Source of the DNA: Bactericera cockerelli
Lineage: Eukaryota; Arthropoda; Insecta; Hemiptera; Triozidae
Assembly (NCBI GenBank): GCA_024516035.1
Contig: CM044959.1
Location: 26,531,669-26,595,668 of the forward strand
Reading direction: 5' to 3'
DNA length: 64,000 bases
The notes below the pieces were generated by a model. That model searched no databases. It was not told the DNA's origin and worked only from the letters and a program-made list of their open reading frames with translations. Numbering within the stretch: the first letter of the stretch is position 1; every line of letters starts with the position of its first letter. Position numbers and translations under genes: made by a program. Shown here piece after piece: positions 34,765-46,100 of this stretch.

Positions 34765-36227
34765 ATGTTTCTTACACGCAGTGAATACGATCGTGGAGTG
34801 AACACCTTCTCCCCAGAAGGCAGATTATTTCAAGTAGAATATGCCATAGAAGCTATCAAACTAGGTTCCACAGCTATTGGAATATCAACGTCTGAAGGTA
34901 AGTACTCCATAATAGAAGAGAGATAACATCGAGTTGGTTTTAATTTTTCTATTTCAACCACATTATTGTTTATATGGGAAAAGAAGTAGAGGAAAAAAGA
35001 TAAGGTGGTAGCAGAATTTGAGGGATTGGTTCAGCTACAACACCAGACATATATGTATTCACTAATGAACAAAATAGTCACTGTCTGGATATTAGTTGGA
35101 TAGCCCGAGGGGACACTGCTGATATACCCGTAGCACTCAATATGTTAAATGTACTATTTCTAGAACATTATATCAACCTTAGATCACTTTCTCTGGACTG
35201 TTGGATAGAATTCCTCAGAAATTTTCCCGTGAATGTAGAAGACATCCTTTTCATGATATTTATGCAGTTGATTACAAGGTGGGTCAAACAGGTTCAAAAA
35301 ATAAAAAACATGATTAAAAAAACAAATGTATCATCACTTATAAAGAATATATTCTTTGTAAAATTGCAGGTGTTGTGCTAGCAGCTGAAAAAAGAATTAC
35401 TTCTGTTCTTATGGAACCATCTTCAATCAAAAAAATTGTGGAAATTGACAAACAAATTGGATGTGCAGCTAGTGGCCTTATTGCTGATTCCAGAATATTG
35501 ACTGACCGTGCTAGAGTTGAATGTGCCAATCATTGGTTCACATATGATGAAAAAATGGACATTGAGTCAGTAGCCCAAGCTGTTTCCAATCTTGCCATCC
35601 AGTTTGGAGATTCTGATGAAGAGAGTGCTATGAGTAGACCTTTTGGTGTTGCTATGCTTTTTGCAGGTAAGACTTTACTATGCAGCTAGAAAATATTTTC
35701 TTGAAAAATCTATTTCTATATATTCATTTTGCAGAGACCAACTCAGAATCAAATGATATAAGGGGTCAAAAATTACAAATTTGTATACATATTTAAAAAA
35801 AAAAATCACTATTATTTAGCAGTAAAGTTTAAAAAAGTGTATGTATCCCACTTTTGAATCTTTTTTTGGTTGTTTCCCCTCAGGTTTGGACAGCAAAGGA
35901 CCACAGCTGTTTCATCTAGATCCTTCTGGAACCTACACTCAGTTTGATGCTAAAGCTATTGGATCTGGTTCTGAAGGGGCTCAGCAAAGTTTGCAAGAAG
36001 TTTACCATGAGAGCATGACCTTAAAAGAGGCCATCAATCATGTGCTTACCATATTAAAACAAGTGATGGAGGAGAAACTCAATTCCACCAATGTTGAACT
36101 GTGCACTGTGACTCCAGAGAAGATGTACCACTTGTATTCCAAGGAGGAACTGGAGACAGAATTGAGTAAAGTGTCCTCAATCCATGACCCAACTAGACCA
36201 GATGTAGCTGTCATTGGAGAACCTTGA
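34765..36227 (+). CDS. PSMA5: Proteasome subunit alpha type-5
   Basis: Exons: 34765-34897, 35370-35666, 35884-36227; 257 residues. Alpha5 is a non-catalytic subunit of the outer heptameric rings of the 20S core in cytosol and nucleus, guarding the gate and binding regulators. The start [20 protein letters not shown] and the proteasome alpha signature [16 protein letters not shown] are textbook for alpha5. AMSRPFGVA and [20 protein letters not shown] follow in the expected places. The C-terminus ends [19 protein letters not shown]..., about 16 residues longer than the human protein. A TTAA-type MITE end lies in intron 1 near 35105-35150. An AATAAA at about 36835 could be the polyadenylation signal. 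It is head-to-head with PINX1 and tail-to-tail with PSMB6. Confidence 0.95.
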
Positions 36228-37947
36228 TCTGGGATTACTCTCTACTTGTTTTTCTGTTTCTTTAAACTCACATATTGAAAGTACTTTCAATTTTGATTAA
36301 AAACCTAATAAGTTTATTTATACAGCATTATTTCTTATCTCAGATTCCCATAACAGTTTATTCTCAAAAATATCAAATGGAAAGAGTAAAACTTGGAAAA
36401 AAACTCAAAACTGTTGAGCAGAAGACAAAACTTTTAGAAACTTGGCAAAGAAAGTTTACATTTTACAAAAGTAAATAGTTTATGAGACCGACAGCTTGAG
36501 GTTACTTGCTTGGTGTGTAAATTAAATATTTTGACACCCAAAGTTGAAATTGAGAAATTCAATTCAAAACATCTATGTTTCTTCATAAAACAAAATATAA
36601 TAGGTATATTTTTTTGAAAAAAATCCAATTTGTTCTCCTGTGTCATGAGTTAACCCCAATTTGCATCTTCATTCAAGTATTGTTGTTTTTATTATTATTA
36701 TTCTTTTTTTTTAACCAAATGCCAAATGATGCTCTAATCATGTATGTCAAAAGCACTGAACATCATAAGAAAATAATATTAAAAGAACCAAACCTCTTTC
36801 ATCATATTTGTTCATGATTTCATAGATAAATATAAATAAATGAAACACAAATTTATAAACATTTTTTTCTTAGAAGTACATATTTTATTTGTAGAAAACA
36901 TTTCAGGTAAATTTTAAGTCCGCTACCAAGCCTGGTGAAATGAAAATATTCCCTTGAAAGATGAGATTTTCTTTTCTTAGAGTATTTTTTTCTTAGTTTG
37001 TATTACTTCCAATAATTTCTAACTTTAGAAACGCAAGTAATGGTTTGTTTTGTAAAAAAAAATTTTTTTTTTTTTTGCTCTGATATTTCTAGATGTTTCA
37101 TAATCTGAAACTAAAGAAATTGCAAAAATAAGGTCCACAACTTGCCAATAAAGCATTTTCTGTAGAATATAGAAAAAATGGTATTCCACTATACAGGGTG
37201 TTTCAGAAAAGTGTGCATTAATTTTAACCACGTATTTTATGTACCATTTTAGGGGGGGTCAACTCTATAACAAAATGGGCGAAAGTGCTTCATAAGGGAG
37301 ATACACATTTTCAGTTAACCCCCATGTGGCCGTCCCTGAAAGTGCAATGACCTCAATTCTCACATCAAAATAACGGCGTCATCTTGTATTGGGAGTCAAT
37401 TTTTTTCCGCGTTTCAATAACTCTAACAGGTAAGGCGTAATTCAAAATCTAAGATGTTTTTAAAGAACCTTTAGAGATGTGTATCTCCCTTATGAAGCAC
37501 TTTCGCCCATTTTGTTATAGAGTTGACCCCCCCTAAAATGGTACATAAAATACGTGGTTAAAATTAATGCACACTTTTCTGAAACACCCTGTATAAGACA
37601 AGTTCAGAATCAGTTGCAAACTTCAGTAAATACAAATGATTTAGTCTGATACTAGTGATAATAAAAGTATCTGATTCTAGCAATAATTATGATTACCATT
37701 CACAAGTAAGTGTTGTGTCTGTAGTTTTCAGAGTATGTTTACATCAAATGAGCATGCAAAATATAATTTTTTTGTACCTATATATGTAGCTGTTCAATCT
37801 ATCAGGATTTCCCTCATCTTTAATCATGATAAAAAACCACATTAAGATGAGAATAATAAATTGTTGAACCTAGATGAATAACATTGTAATTGAGTCCAAT
37901 GTATCAAAATTAAATTGGGTTGTGTATGAACATTGAAATGCAACAAT
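36228..37947. other. Gap between the convergent proteasome genes
   Basis: Holds the 3' flanks of PSMA5 and PSMB6 and the fold-back element at 37194-37591. Otherwise A+T-rich with no gene seen; an A/T homopolymer block stands at 37057-37076. Confidence 0.6.
37194..37591. mobile_element. 398-base fold-back element
   Basis: Arms of about 130 bases are near-perfect inverted repeats, starting CAGGGTGTTTCAGAAAAGTG. They include TGGGCGAAAGTGCTTCATAA and a GGGGGGGTCAACTC block. TATA flanks both sides, so the duplication is TA or TATA. The loop has no coding frame. The CAGGGTG start is shared with the element at 54481. Confidence 0.85.
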
Positions 37948-40900
37948 TTATTTGACATCACTTGTTTTGTAAGGTAAATCTTTGCCATAGATGACATGTC
38001 TCTCAATGGGATTGCCCCCAGTTATGACTCCAAGTCTGACCACTCCTCCTGAGCTTCCATCACGGGCCATTGCATGACAGATTGCTGTGGATGAAAATAA
38101 AAATGAGACATTACTGTTAGCATGTGAAAAATGATTTAACATATTCAATTAGTGATATGATGTTCTCAATCTTTAGTGCCCATGTCCATACACAGAGAAA
38201 TCATATACATGTTTCTAAAGCAAGCTTGTTAAGTAAAACTCACCCTTTGTCACAAACTCCATGGCTTCTTCCTTCTTCATATTTTCCTTGAAGTTACCAT
38301 CCATGTATCCATACAGGTAAGTGCTGCCAGATCCACCCATTGCTATTTTCTGTCTCATCAACATACCTCCAAGGGGAACACAGTAAACCTGCAATATTGT
38401 GGTTAGGTTTATTTTAAGTATACAAAAAAGTGAAAATTTTGATGCATTATTTTAAACTGTAAAGGTCAACAGTGGATTTATAGATATTATAATTGAATCC
38501 TAACAGGCATAAACTTGTTGATAAACAATAAAGCATTTTTGTATAAGAAAGTTGTAAGAAAAGCAATGATTTATGAGGCAAAGATATTATAATGTGTACA
38601 AAGCACATAACAATGGGTTGAAAGTAGCTGACGCTCATAAGGATGTTCAGATGGTTTTGTAGAGAAACAATACTAGATAAAATTGGGTATGAAGTAGTAA
38701 GAAATTAAAACAAAATAATTGAGATATCAAAGAAAATACAAGACCACATTCAAGTATTGTTTGTCTATGGGAGAAGAGATACAAGTGTTTTTATATTTAA
38801 AAAAATCATATCAATAGTAAAAGTCATATATAAATGTAGTTAGTATCATTCGAATGTTTATTAGCAGACTATTTTTTGTTAATAGTTTACATTCAACAAC
38901 TAACCTGGCCTCCTTTCTTACGGTCCCAACCAGCAACTATGATGCCAGCTGTAAGAGAATCTCTATAGCTATACACAAGCTCTTGGAACAATTTCGCCCC
39001 AGAATAAACAAGGGGTTCCTCTCCAAGCTCCATACTGAAATCAAATGAAATAATGGTCAATCTCTCAAATGTTTGTTATTTTCTTTTACCATGTGCTACT
39101 AAAGGTTTTGATCCACTTTAAAACTTGAGAAAAAACGTCCTGAAATGATAAAAATGTCAAGTACAGGCATTATGTTATTCAGTGGATCAAAGATTTGTTT
39201 ATTAGAATTTTCTATAACTCAATCAAATGGTCTGCAGAGGGGTAATGCAAAAATTGTGGATAGAACCATGCCCCCTGTTGATATTCAACAAAATATTTAT
39301 TTTATAAACTACATGTACTGTACAAATAAAAAAAATAACCAAATTTCTAGTTCCATACCTTTGCAAGTCCAAGTTGTAAGACACAAAGTCTGAAATGGCC
39401 TGAGTATCTGCAGCAGAGCCTGATCGACAGCAGTAAATATTATCTGTCACTCGAGTTAATTTATCTGCTACACGGTTGGCAACATAAGCACTGAAAGAAT
39501 ACAAGGAAAACAAATTATAATAATAGTGTAAACATATTTGCACCATGCCTTGAGTTGATTTTCCTTTTGTGTCAATGCATAAAATGATTATGTCAGCACT
39601 TCCTACTTATAAATATTTTACTGCACATACTTTCTGCACTAAATTTATTTATTTAATTTATTAGAAAATGCAGAGAGAAAGAACACATTTTGAAGCTAGT
39701 AAAGTATCAAAAGATAGACAGAATATATTTTCCAGATTTTCATCATACAATCTGGCTAATATCTAGCCAATAAAAAGCCAAGAATTTATGAAATAGAACA
39801 TGAAATCTCACCCAGTACTACTTCTTGAATCAGCTCCAATTACTACACCACCATCAAACTCCATGGCCATGATAGTTGTCTGTAACAGGAAAATAATAAA
39901 AACTACTCAACAGAATAAAATATCATGACTCTATATTCCATAAGAAGAAATCAAATGTTACAAAACATTCTGACATTAATTAGTATGTTAGAAACAAATA
40001 TGATATTTGAGACTTAGCTAAATTAAGTATAATACCCCTAAGAGAATATAATGTTTTCTTGTTGTTGATAAATTTCTGTTTGTACCTACTATTCAATTTA
40101 ACACATAAGTGCCATGTCTGACATATTGCCAGACACTAATATTTCTGTTGGGGCTGCATCCAACAATATGTTGGACAGGTAGATCATTATGTACTTTAAA
40201 TGTGTGCCTGGCATATGGTCATCAGACACTAATTAACAACAACAAAAAGTGGCCATCTGAGGGGAGATTTTGTTGAAATACCTCTGGCACTCAATGAATT
40301 ATAGAAGCTGCCAAATTGATATGGAGAAATCATTAGTGAGTTTTTGAAAAATAATGTCACATTAATTTTCAGAAATAATGTCACAGAGTATATTTGACAT
40401 TTTCATGTCTTTGCTCTGGCACATAACCAAAATTATGTGACGAAATTATGTAACGAAATTATGTAACGATATTATGTAACGAAATATTGAATTGTAAAGG
40501 GAGAGAAGAGGGAAAGTGTGTGTCATGCGCACAATGGCAAAGTATTGAATTGTAGAGGGAGAGAAGAGAGAAGGTATGTGTCATGCGCACAATACGAAAT
40601 TTGGTCAGTTGGGTTTTGGACCTTGAATAGTAAAGATGAAAATGTCCCAATGGTTGCAGACTCGTATGCAAGCGTTTTTTTAAACAAAAATTTAACATCG
40701 CTTTCAACTGCATGGTCATATCAGTAGTCACCGTGGCAGAGTGAGTTAGCGCGCTAGGCATTGTACGCATGGTGACCTGGGTTCGATTCCCAGCGGGGCA
40801 GGAATTTTTTTAAGTGTAGTCGTCCACACCTTTCCTTATTTTTTTAATAGGGCAGATTAGAAGGAAAATTAAATTCTTCTATTGAGACCCCTGGGTCTCC

Positions 40901-41447
40901 TTAGAAACATGACTTATTTTTGATCCTTTGATAATAGAGCAGAAATAAATCATGTGCTTGAGGAAAAGAAATGAACTCATGACCTAGTCTACTTATGAAG
41001 TAGGCATAAGTTACCTGGTGATAAATAAACTACAAATGACATCACAGCTTATAGCTTCCCATGGATTTTCTAGAATTAGCAACATTTTATATATCAAGTC
41101 AGTGCTAAGCATCAGTTTTTCCCTATCTTAGGGCGGAATTAATACATTAATAGACGTTTTTGTAATACCTCTGTGGCACTTAGTCACGAATTGCGTACTG
41201 TGTAAGATAGGGAAAATTGACACTTACCAACGACTTAAGTTATTGATGTTGTCTATTAATTCTGCCCTTACACAGTATGCAATCCGTGATTTAGCGCCAC
41301 GGATGTATTACAAACACGTCTATTAATTCCTCCCTAGATACAGACTGAATAAAAACTTACACCACAGCTATGTTTTGCTGTTAGCCAGTCAGGAGCCTCC
41401 ACACCTCCATGGTAAGATTTGACATCATATTCTTTGTTCCACATCAT
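37948..41447 (-). CDS. PSMB6: Proteasome subunit beta type-6 (catalytic beta1)
   Basis: Exons on the minus strand: 41447-41361, 39879-39812, 39490-39359, 39034-38905, 38388-38244, 38084-37948; 232 residues. Beta1 gives the 20S core its caspase-like activity. A 29-residue propeptide ends in Gly and is removed by self-cleavage to expose Thr1. The mature part starts [19 protein letters not shown], with the catalytic Thr1, Asp17 and Lys33 (ADKLTRV) all present. [12 protein letters not shown] and [12 protein letters not shown] follow, then [12 protein letters not shown]. Exon 1 encodes exactly the propeptide, so the exon border coincides with the Gly/Thr cleavage site. There are two adjacent in-frame ATGs; I took the first. 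The stop overlaps an AATAAA-like word. The long intron 1 (41360-39880) holds nested MITEs, a SINE-A head and tandem repeats. Confidence 0.95.
40100..40300. mobile_element. Probable decayed TTAA MITE in PSMB6 intron 1
   Basis: The left part TTAACACATAAGTGCCA and the right part TGGCACTCAATGAATTA are inverted with mismatches. Inside are weak hairpins around TGACATATTGCCA and CAACAATATGTTG. A related end, GTAGCACTCAATATGTTAAA, stands at 35130-35149 in PSMA5 intron 1. Confidence 0.4.
40438..40592. repeat. Two adjoining tandem repeats
   Basis: About four units of CGAAATTATGTAA are followed by two 55-60-base units (ATTGAATTGTAGAGGGAGAG ... GTGTCATGCGCACAAT). Confidence 0.8.
40727..40812 (+). repeat. 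SINE-A head, 3' truncated
   Basis: It has the tRNA-like head with box A GTGGCAGAGTGAGTTAGCGC and a perfect box B GGTTCGATTCC, then stops after GGGGCAGGAATTTTTT. The words before it (TCAACTGCATGGTCATATCA) belong to the reverse-complement end of the SINE-D/5S-SINE tail, so two SINEs abut here. Confidence 0.7.
41090..41335. mobile_element. TA-MITE inserted into another copy of itself
   Basis: The inner copy spans 41131-41268 with ends GGGCGGAATTAATA and TATTAATTCTGCCCT. The outer copy is cut within its CCCTATCTTACACAGTATGC stretch, with TA on both sides of the insert. The outer right end is at 41335; the outer left end is missing. Lies in PSMB6 intron 1. Confidence 0.8.
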
Positions 41448-41737
41448 TGACAGTTATGTCTTACTGTGCTTTCATAAACAGATTAGAGAATCACGTAAGG
41501 GAATAAAAAATAATATAATATAAGGGCAATTAAGTTAAGGATGCAGATGCAGACTTGAAATTCTTGAAAAGTTTAGTAAACAGCAAAAAAGAGTGAGTTG
41601 CCGATTTTTTTGAAATGAATTTTATATTTATGTTGTCATTAGAGAAGTTAGTAAGAAAAATTTAAATGGTGTTCACGAAATCTACCATTTAGTTTGATAA
41701 CCACTTATAAAAGTTGAATACCTTAACAAATAGTTAA

Positions 41738-41757
41738 ACGCTAATCGGAGTGTTAAC
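41738..41757 (+). promoter_or_regulatory. 20-bp element shared by the proteasome gene promoters (PSMB6 copy)
   Basis: Same word as at 34445-34464, 291 bases before the PSMB6 ATG and in the opposite orientation relative to the gene. The matching stops at both ends, so I see no larger shared repeat around it. Confidence 0.5.
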
Positions 41758-41822
41758 ATTAATAACTGGATACAAATATATGGCTACTCCGCTACTAACG
41801 AGATTCTATGATTAAAATTATG

Positions 41823-42125
41823 TGTAGTCACTGTGGCAGAGCGAATTAGCGCGCTAGGCATTGCACACATGGTGACCTGGGTTCGATTCCCAGCGGGGGA
41901 GGATTTTTTCTGCTCTGTACTTGGATGTTCGGGGTCCACTCATACCTCGTGAGGAAAAATGAGTAGTTACTTGTATGAGTAACGACCAGTGGCGGCATTA
42001 CCAGAGTAAAAATAAATTAATGTAATAGAATAATTCGAAATGTAAAGGAGGCTCTTAGTAATGCTGCGCTACCCACAAAAATTGTGAAGAGGCCTTGTGC
42101 TTCACCACAAAGAAATTCGTACGTA
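41823..42125 (+). repeat. SINE-A2 copy
   Basis: tRNA-like head with box A GTGGCAGAGCGAATTAGCGC and box B GGTTCGATTCC, the SINE-A body CCTCGTGAGGAAAAATGAG, then the alternative tail GGAGGCTCTTAGTAATG, TGTGCTTCACCACAAAG and TACGTACAAG as at 30258-30510. Confidence 0.85.
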
Positions 42126-42335
42126 CAAGTAATTAAAATTATGTTTGAATTTTAATTTAGCTTTTTAATATTGATCCGACCAACATTAAAGGACCAATTA
42201 AAATTGTTCTAACTGTGGAACGAAAATTAAAATTTAAAGGCTTGAGTAGACACAACATAGGGGTATTTTTCATTTTGGATAAAAAAATTCCAGGTTCGAT
42301 ATTTCCATTTTATTCCAAGGTCAACTTTACCACAT

Positions 42336-42845
42336 TCGTGAAAGAAAAATGCGTTTCGGTACTTTTAAAGATAAACAATGGACTGAAAGTATAAAAGAAC
42401 TGGAAGCAGGAATTTTCTACTTCCATTTTGGTTGACTAAACTGGAAGAAGGAAGAGGAAAAATTTCCTCTTCCAAAAGAAAAATGACTTGCTTCCAGTTT
42501 GTTCATTCTATTCCAGTTGCATCCACTTTGTTTAGAAAGAAAAATACGGCTCATTTCTTTCACTCTCCCGGCTATTGCAAAGACAAAAATGCTTATCAAA
42601 CTATAAAGTACCTATTAGTATTCCCCACCAATCGTGAAAGATAAATCCGTTTCGGTACTTTTAGAGATAAACAATGGAAATCATATTTTGTTATATTATA
42701 ATCTCAGTGATTTCGGTTAACCAAACTGGAAGAAGATTTCTCTTCCTTTCGTTTTTTTTTCAAAAGAAAAATGACTTTCTTCCAATTCGTCCATTTTATT
42801 CCATTTGAATTCACTTTGGTTAGAAAGAAAAATACGGCTTAATTA
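42336..42845. repeat. Tandem duplication of about 296 bases upstream of QTRT2
   Basis: The words TTTCGGTACTTTTA, GATAAACAATGGA, AAACTGGAAGAAG, AAAAGAAAAATGACTT and AGAAAGAAAAATACGGCT recur in the same order from 42336 and from 42632. A third, shorter match lies just before the first unit. Units differ at many places, so the duplication is not recent. Confidence 0.7.
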
Positions 42846-43171
42846 TGCACAACCTCTACCCCATAGGTTTGCCAACATTGCCTCCTCCCCCAATCCCCAG
42901 TATTTTATTTTTTGTAAACAAAACCTTAGAATCCAACCATCAACGTCCGCAATCCACAACCGAATGACGAATCTAGCAGCTAGCAACCAGGATAGGTATA
43001 GGTAGATTGGGTAGTCCCTAACAATTTTGAAAAGCTATTGCTATCATCTTAAGCTTACTACAGCGGACAGCTACTGGACCTATTACAATATATCTTATAG
43101 ATTGAACTCTTCAGGTTTCTCAAATCTTTTAAAGTAATGTTAATAAAATATAATGAGCTGATATTAGCATA

Positions 43172-46100
43172 ATGAAGTTCACTGTTATGAGAGAACAATC
43201 AGATCATGTGTCCCACAAGGGAAGAATTGGTGTAATATCTGAGTTTTCGAGGACACCTGGTATTCAATATGAAACTCCTACATTCATGTTGTATTCAAAG
43301 GTAAATAATTCAAAATTGTTTCTTTGTCACTACAGGACTTTACCAACTATTCTTTTTTTCAAGTCACCACAACCAAGTGATACAATGCTCTAGGTATTGC
43401 ATGCATGGCTAACTGGGTTTGATCCCCAGCATTGGAGGATTTTTTCTGCTCTGTACTTGGATGTCTGTGGTCCTCTCATAACTTATAAGGAAAAATGAGT
43501 AGCTACTCTAAGGTGAGCAGCAACCAGTTGCAGAATTATGAGCAAAAAATGTTATATTCTGCACTACCCACTAATTGACATAATAACACAAAGAAACACA
43601 ATTATTTATTATTATTCTCTATACCCTACACCCCATATTCTGTTTGTTGCTTAAATCACAGAATATAATAAATCACAAAACTCAGAAGCTTGATCAATAA
43701 TGTCATACTTTTTTAACACCAGAGGCACAGTCCTATATATCATTCAGTGTTTCATTACACACCTTCTCCTTCAGGGTTAATTATTTCTGAATTGCTCAGT
43801 CAAGAATCTAAATTCTTTCTTTGGTTTTCTGAGCTTTAAATCATCTTTGATAACACTTTTTTGTCAAGCAAGATAAAATTATTACTTCAATACCCATTTT
43901 TAATTGAACCATTTTTACCTATCTTTTTATTAATAAATCATCATCTTTTTCCATTTTTCCAGGGAGGAATTATAACTCATTTGACTCATGAAACCATGCA
44001 AATGGTTTCAACAGATTCTTGTATTCTTCAAATCCCTTTCCCCACAATTTACTCTGTGAAGGATGCAGTTTCAAAATCAAATAATAAATTCCTTTCTGAT
44101 TTCATTGGAATGAAGGTATGTTAGGTTTTATTATAATAAATAAAAAGGCTTGAAAATTGAATTGTTCAAATTGCAGAACATGCGTTTAGCAATTTTTACA
44201 CAAATAAAGCTATTTTTATATAAAAAACTGTTTTGCTCAACAACAAAAAAACTCAAACTTGTCTTAAAATACTTTTAATGAAGATTACTTTCAAAAAATG
44301 TATCATTAATAAAACTTTGAAATCTTAAATGGGTGGTGCCATTTAAGATTCCAAAGTTGACCCCCTGGGGCTAGGTACCCCTGGTAATAATAAAAAATCA
44401 AAATCCAGTAAAAAATGTTTCCCCTCTGAGATCATGGTACACAATTTTTTTTTGATTGTGGTACACATGTTTTAGCATTTTTCAAATTTTCAATCCATTC
44501 TCTAGGTATTTTGAGTGCTTCCTTTTTTTTTTGCCACACCCCTTATATTAATATTACTAATCCCACATTGAAGTTAGCTAGTTTGAAAACAAATTTAAAT
44601 AAGTATCATTAATTAATGTCTCTTATTTATTTAATGTATAATCCATTTTCTCTTATATTTATCAGGAATATCCCACGTTTGTTTGCTTACATGACCCTTT
44701 GAAGATGGCTCTTCAAAAAGGCAAAAGAAAAAAAGAAGTTTGCCTTAATAGCAAAAATGGAAACCAAGACTTTTCAGTTGAAAGGTAAAAAATAAAAAGC
44801 TTCTTCCTACTGAAAGTTAAATTAGCTTTAAAACTACATGTTTTAAGTTTAAGGGCGGAATTAATAGACGTTTTGGTAATACCTCTGTGGCGCTAAGTCA
44901 CGGATTGCGTACTGTGTAAGATAGGGAAAACCGACACTTATCAACGACTTAAGTTATTGATGTTGTCTATTAATTCCGCCCTTAATGTTCTCATCAGCTT
45001 CATTATATGCAAATTTTGGTTATTCAAAGTTTTCATCAGCCAGTACCAACAGCTTCTTGAAAACTTCAGTTCTCATAAGATCTCTCTCTGATGTCTACTA
45101 AATATACACATAGCAAGACTATTCTTTTGTGGATGACCATTTAAATTGAAATAATTCTTATTATTGTGGTTAGCTTTTTTGAGTTCCCAGCAAAGTAAGA
45201 GTAAATCCATTGTATTAAATTACCAATATTGAAAACATTTAAAAAAAAAAAATCTTTTCAATTGTAATTTACCAAATAGAATTAATCAACTATTAATAAA
45301 TTAAACACCATTTTACCTAGGGTAGAAATTGCTAAACTAAATTCATATTCTTGTCATGTGTTGTTTTTTTATCATCTAAATTAAAACCATTTGCAATGTA
45401 CAAATACTTACTTTAGAAATCACCATGAAATAATTTTATTTTTTATTTCTTTCCTATTTGTGTCCTTGCCTTACTGAATTTCTAACTTTGTAGGAATCAC
45501 ACCACCAAATTATATCTAAGTACATACACTAGCATTACAATGGAGCTACCAAGGTTTTTTTTTTATTTATAATAATTGATTCATAAAAATTCTCTTGTTC
45601 AGGTTCATGTCCACTATTGAATCACTTTCCCCTGATATGTACCAAGTACTTACTCAGTTAGAGTTTACCAACAAGCCAAAGAGAAACTGTACTAATGTGG
45701 AACGATCCATTGAATTTCTGGATGACTGTATAAAATTTCATCAGAAATCAGAGGTAACATCTTGCTTTTCCTTCTTTTTCATTATGTCTCTCTCTCTCTC
45801 TCTCTCCCCTCCCCTTGAACCTTTCTGGGAGGCAAAAAATAAAAAGAACTATCTTAATACATAAAGTCCAAAAAATTTAATACATTAATAACAGACAAGA
45901 GAGTGTCCAATAAGAGTATGATTCTTGAACATCAAAATTTTCTAGCTCCTCTGTTATACCTTGGGCATTTCTCCTTGAAAAGAGAAATCCAGTGTGCTTC
46001 TAGCTTGAACAAACTTGAAAAAATGTTGAGGGAATTATTTTCTTTGTTTAATTTATTTTAAAAACCTCATTTTTTCATATATTTCAGGCTTTGCAGAATA

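Larger units (their letters stand above)
41448..43171. other. Divergent gap between PSMB6 and QTRT2
   Basis: It contains the shared 20-bp element (41738-41757), a SINE-A2 copy (41823-42125) and a tandem duplication (42336-42845). It presumably holds both promoters. The part next to PSMB6 is unique sequence. Confidence 0.5.
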
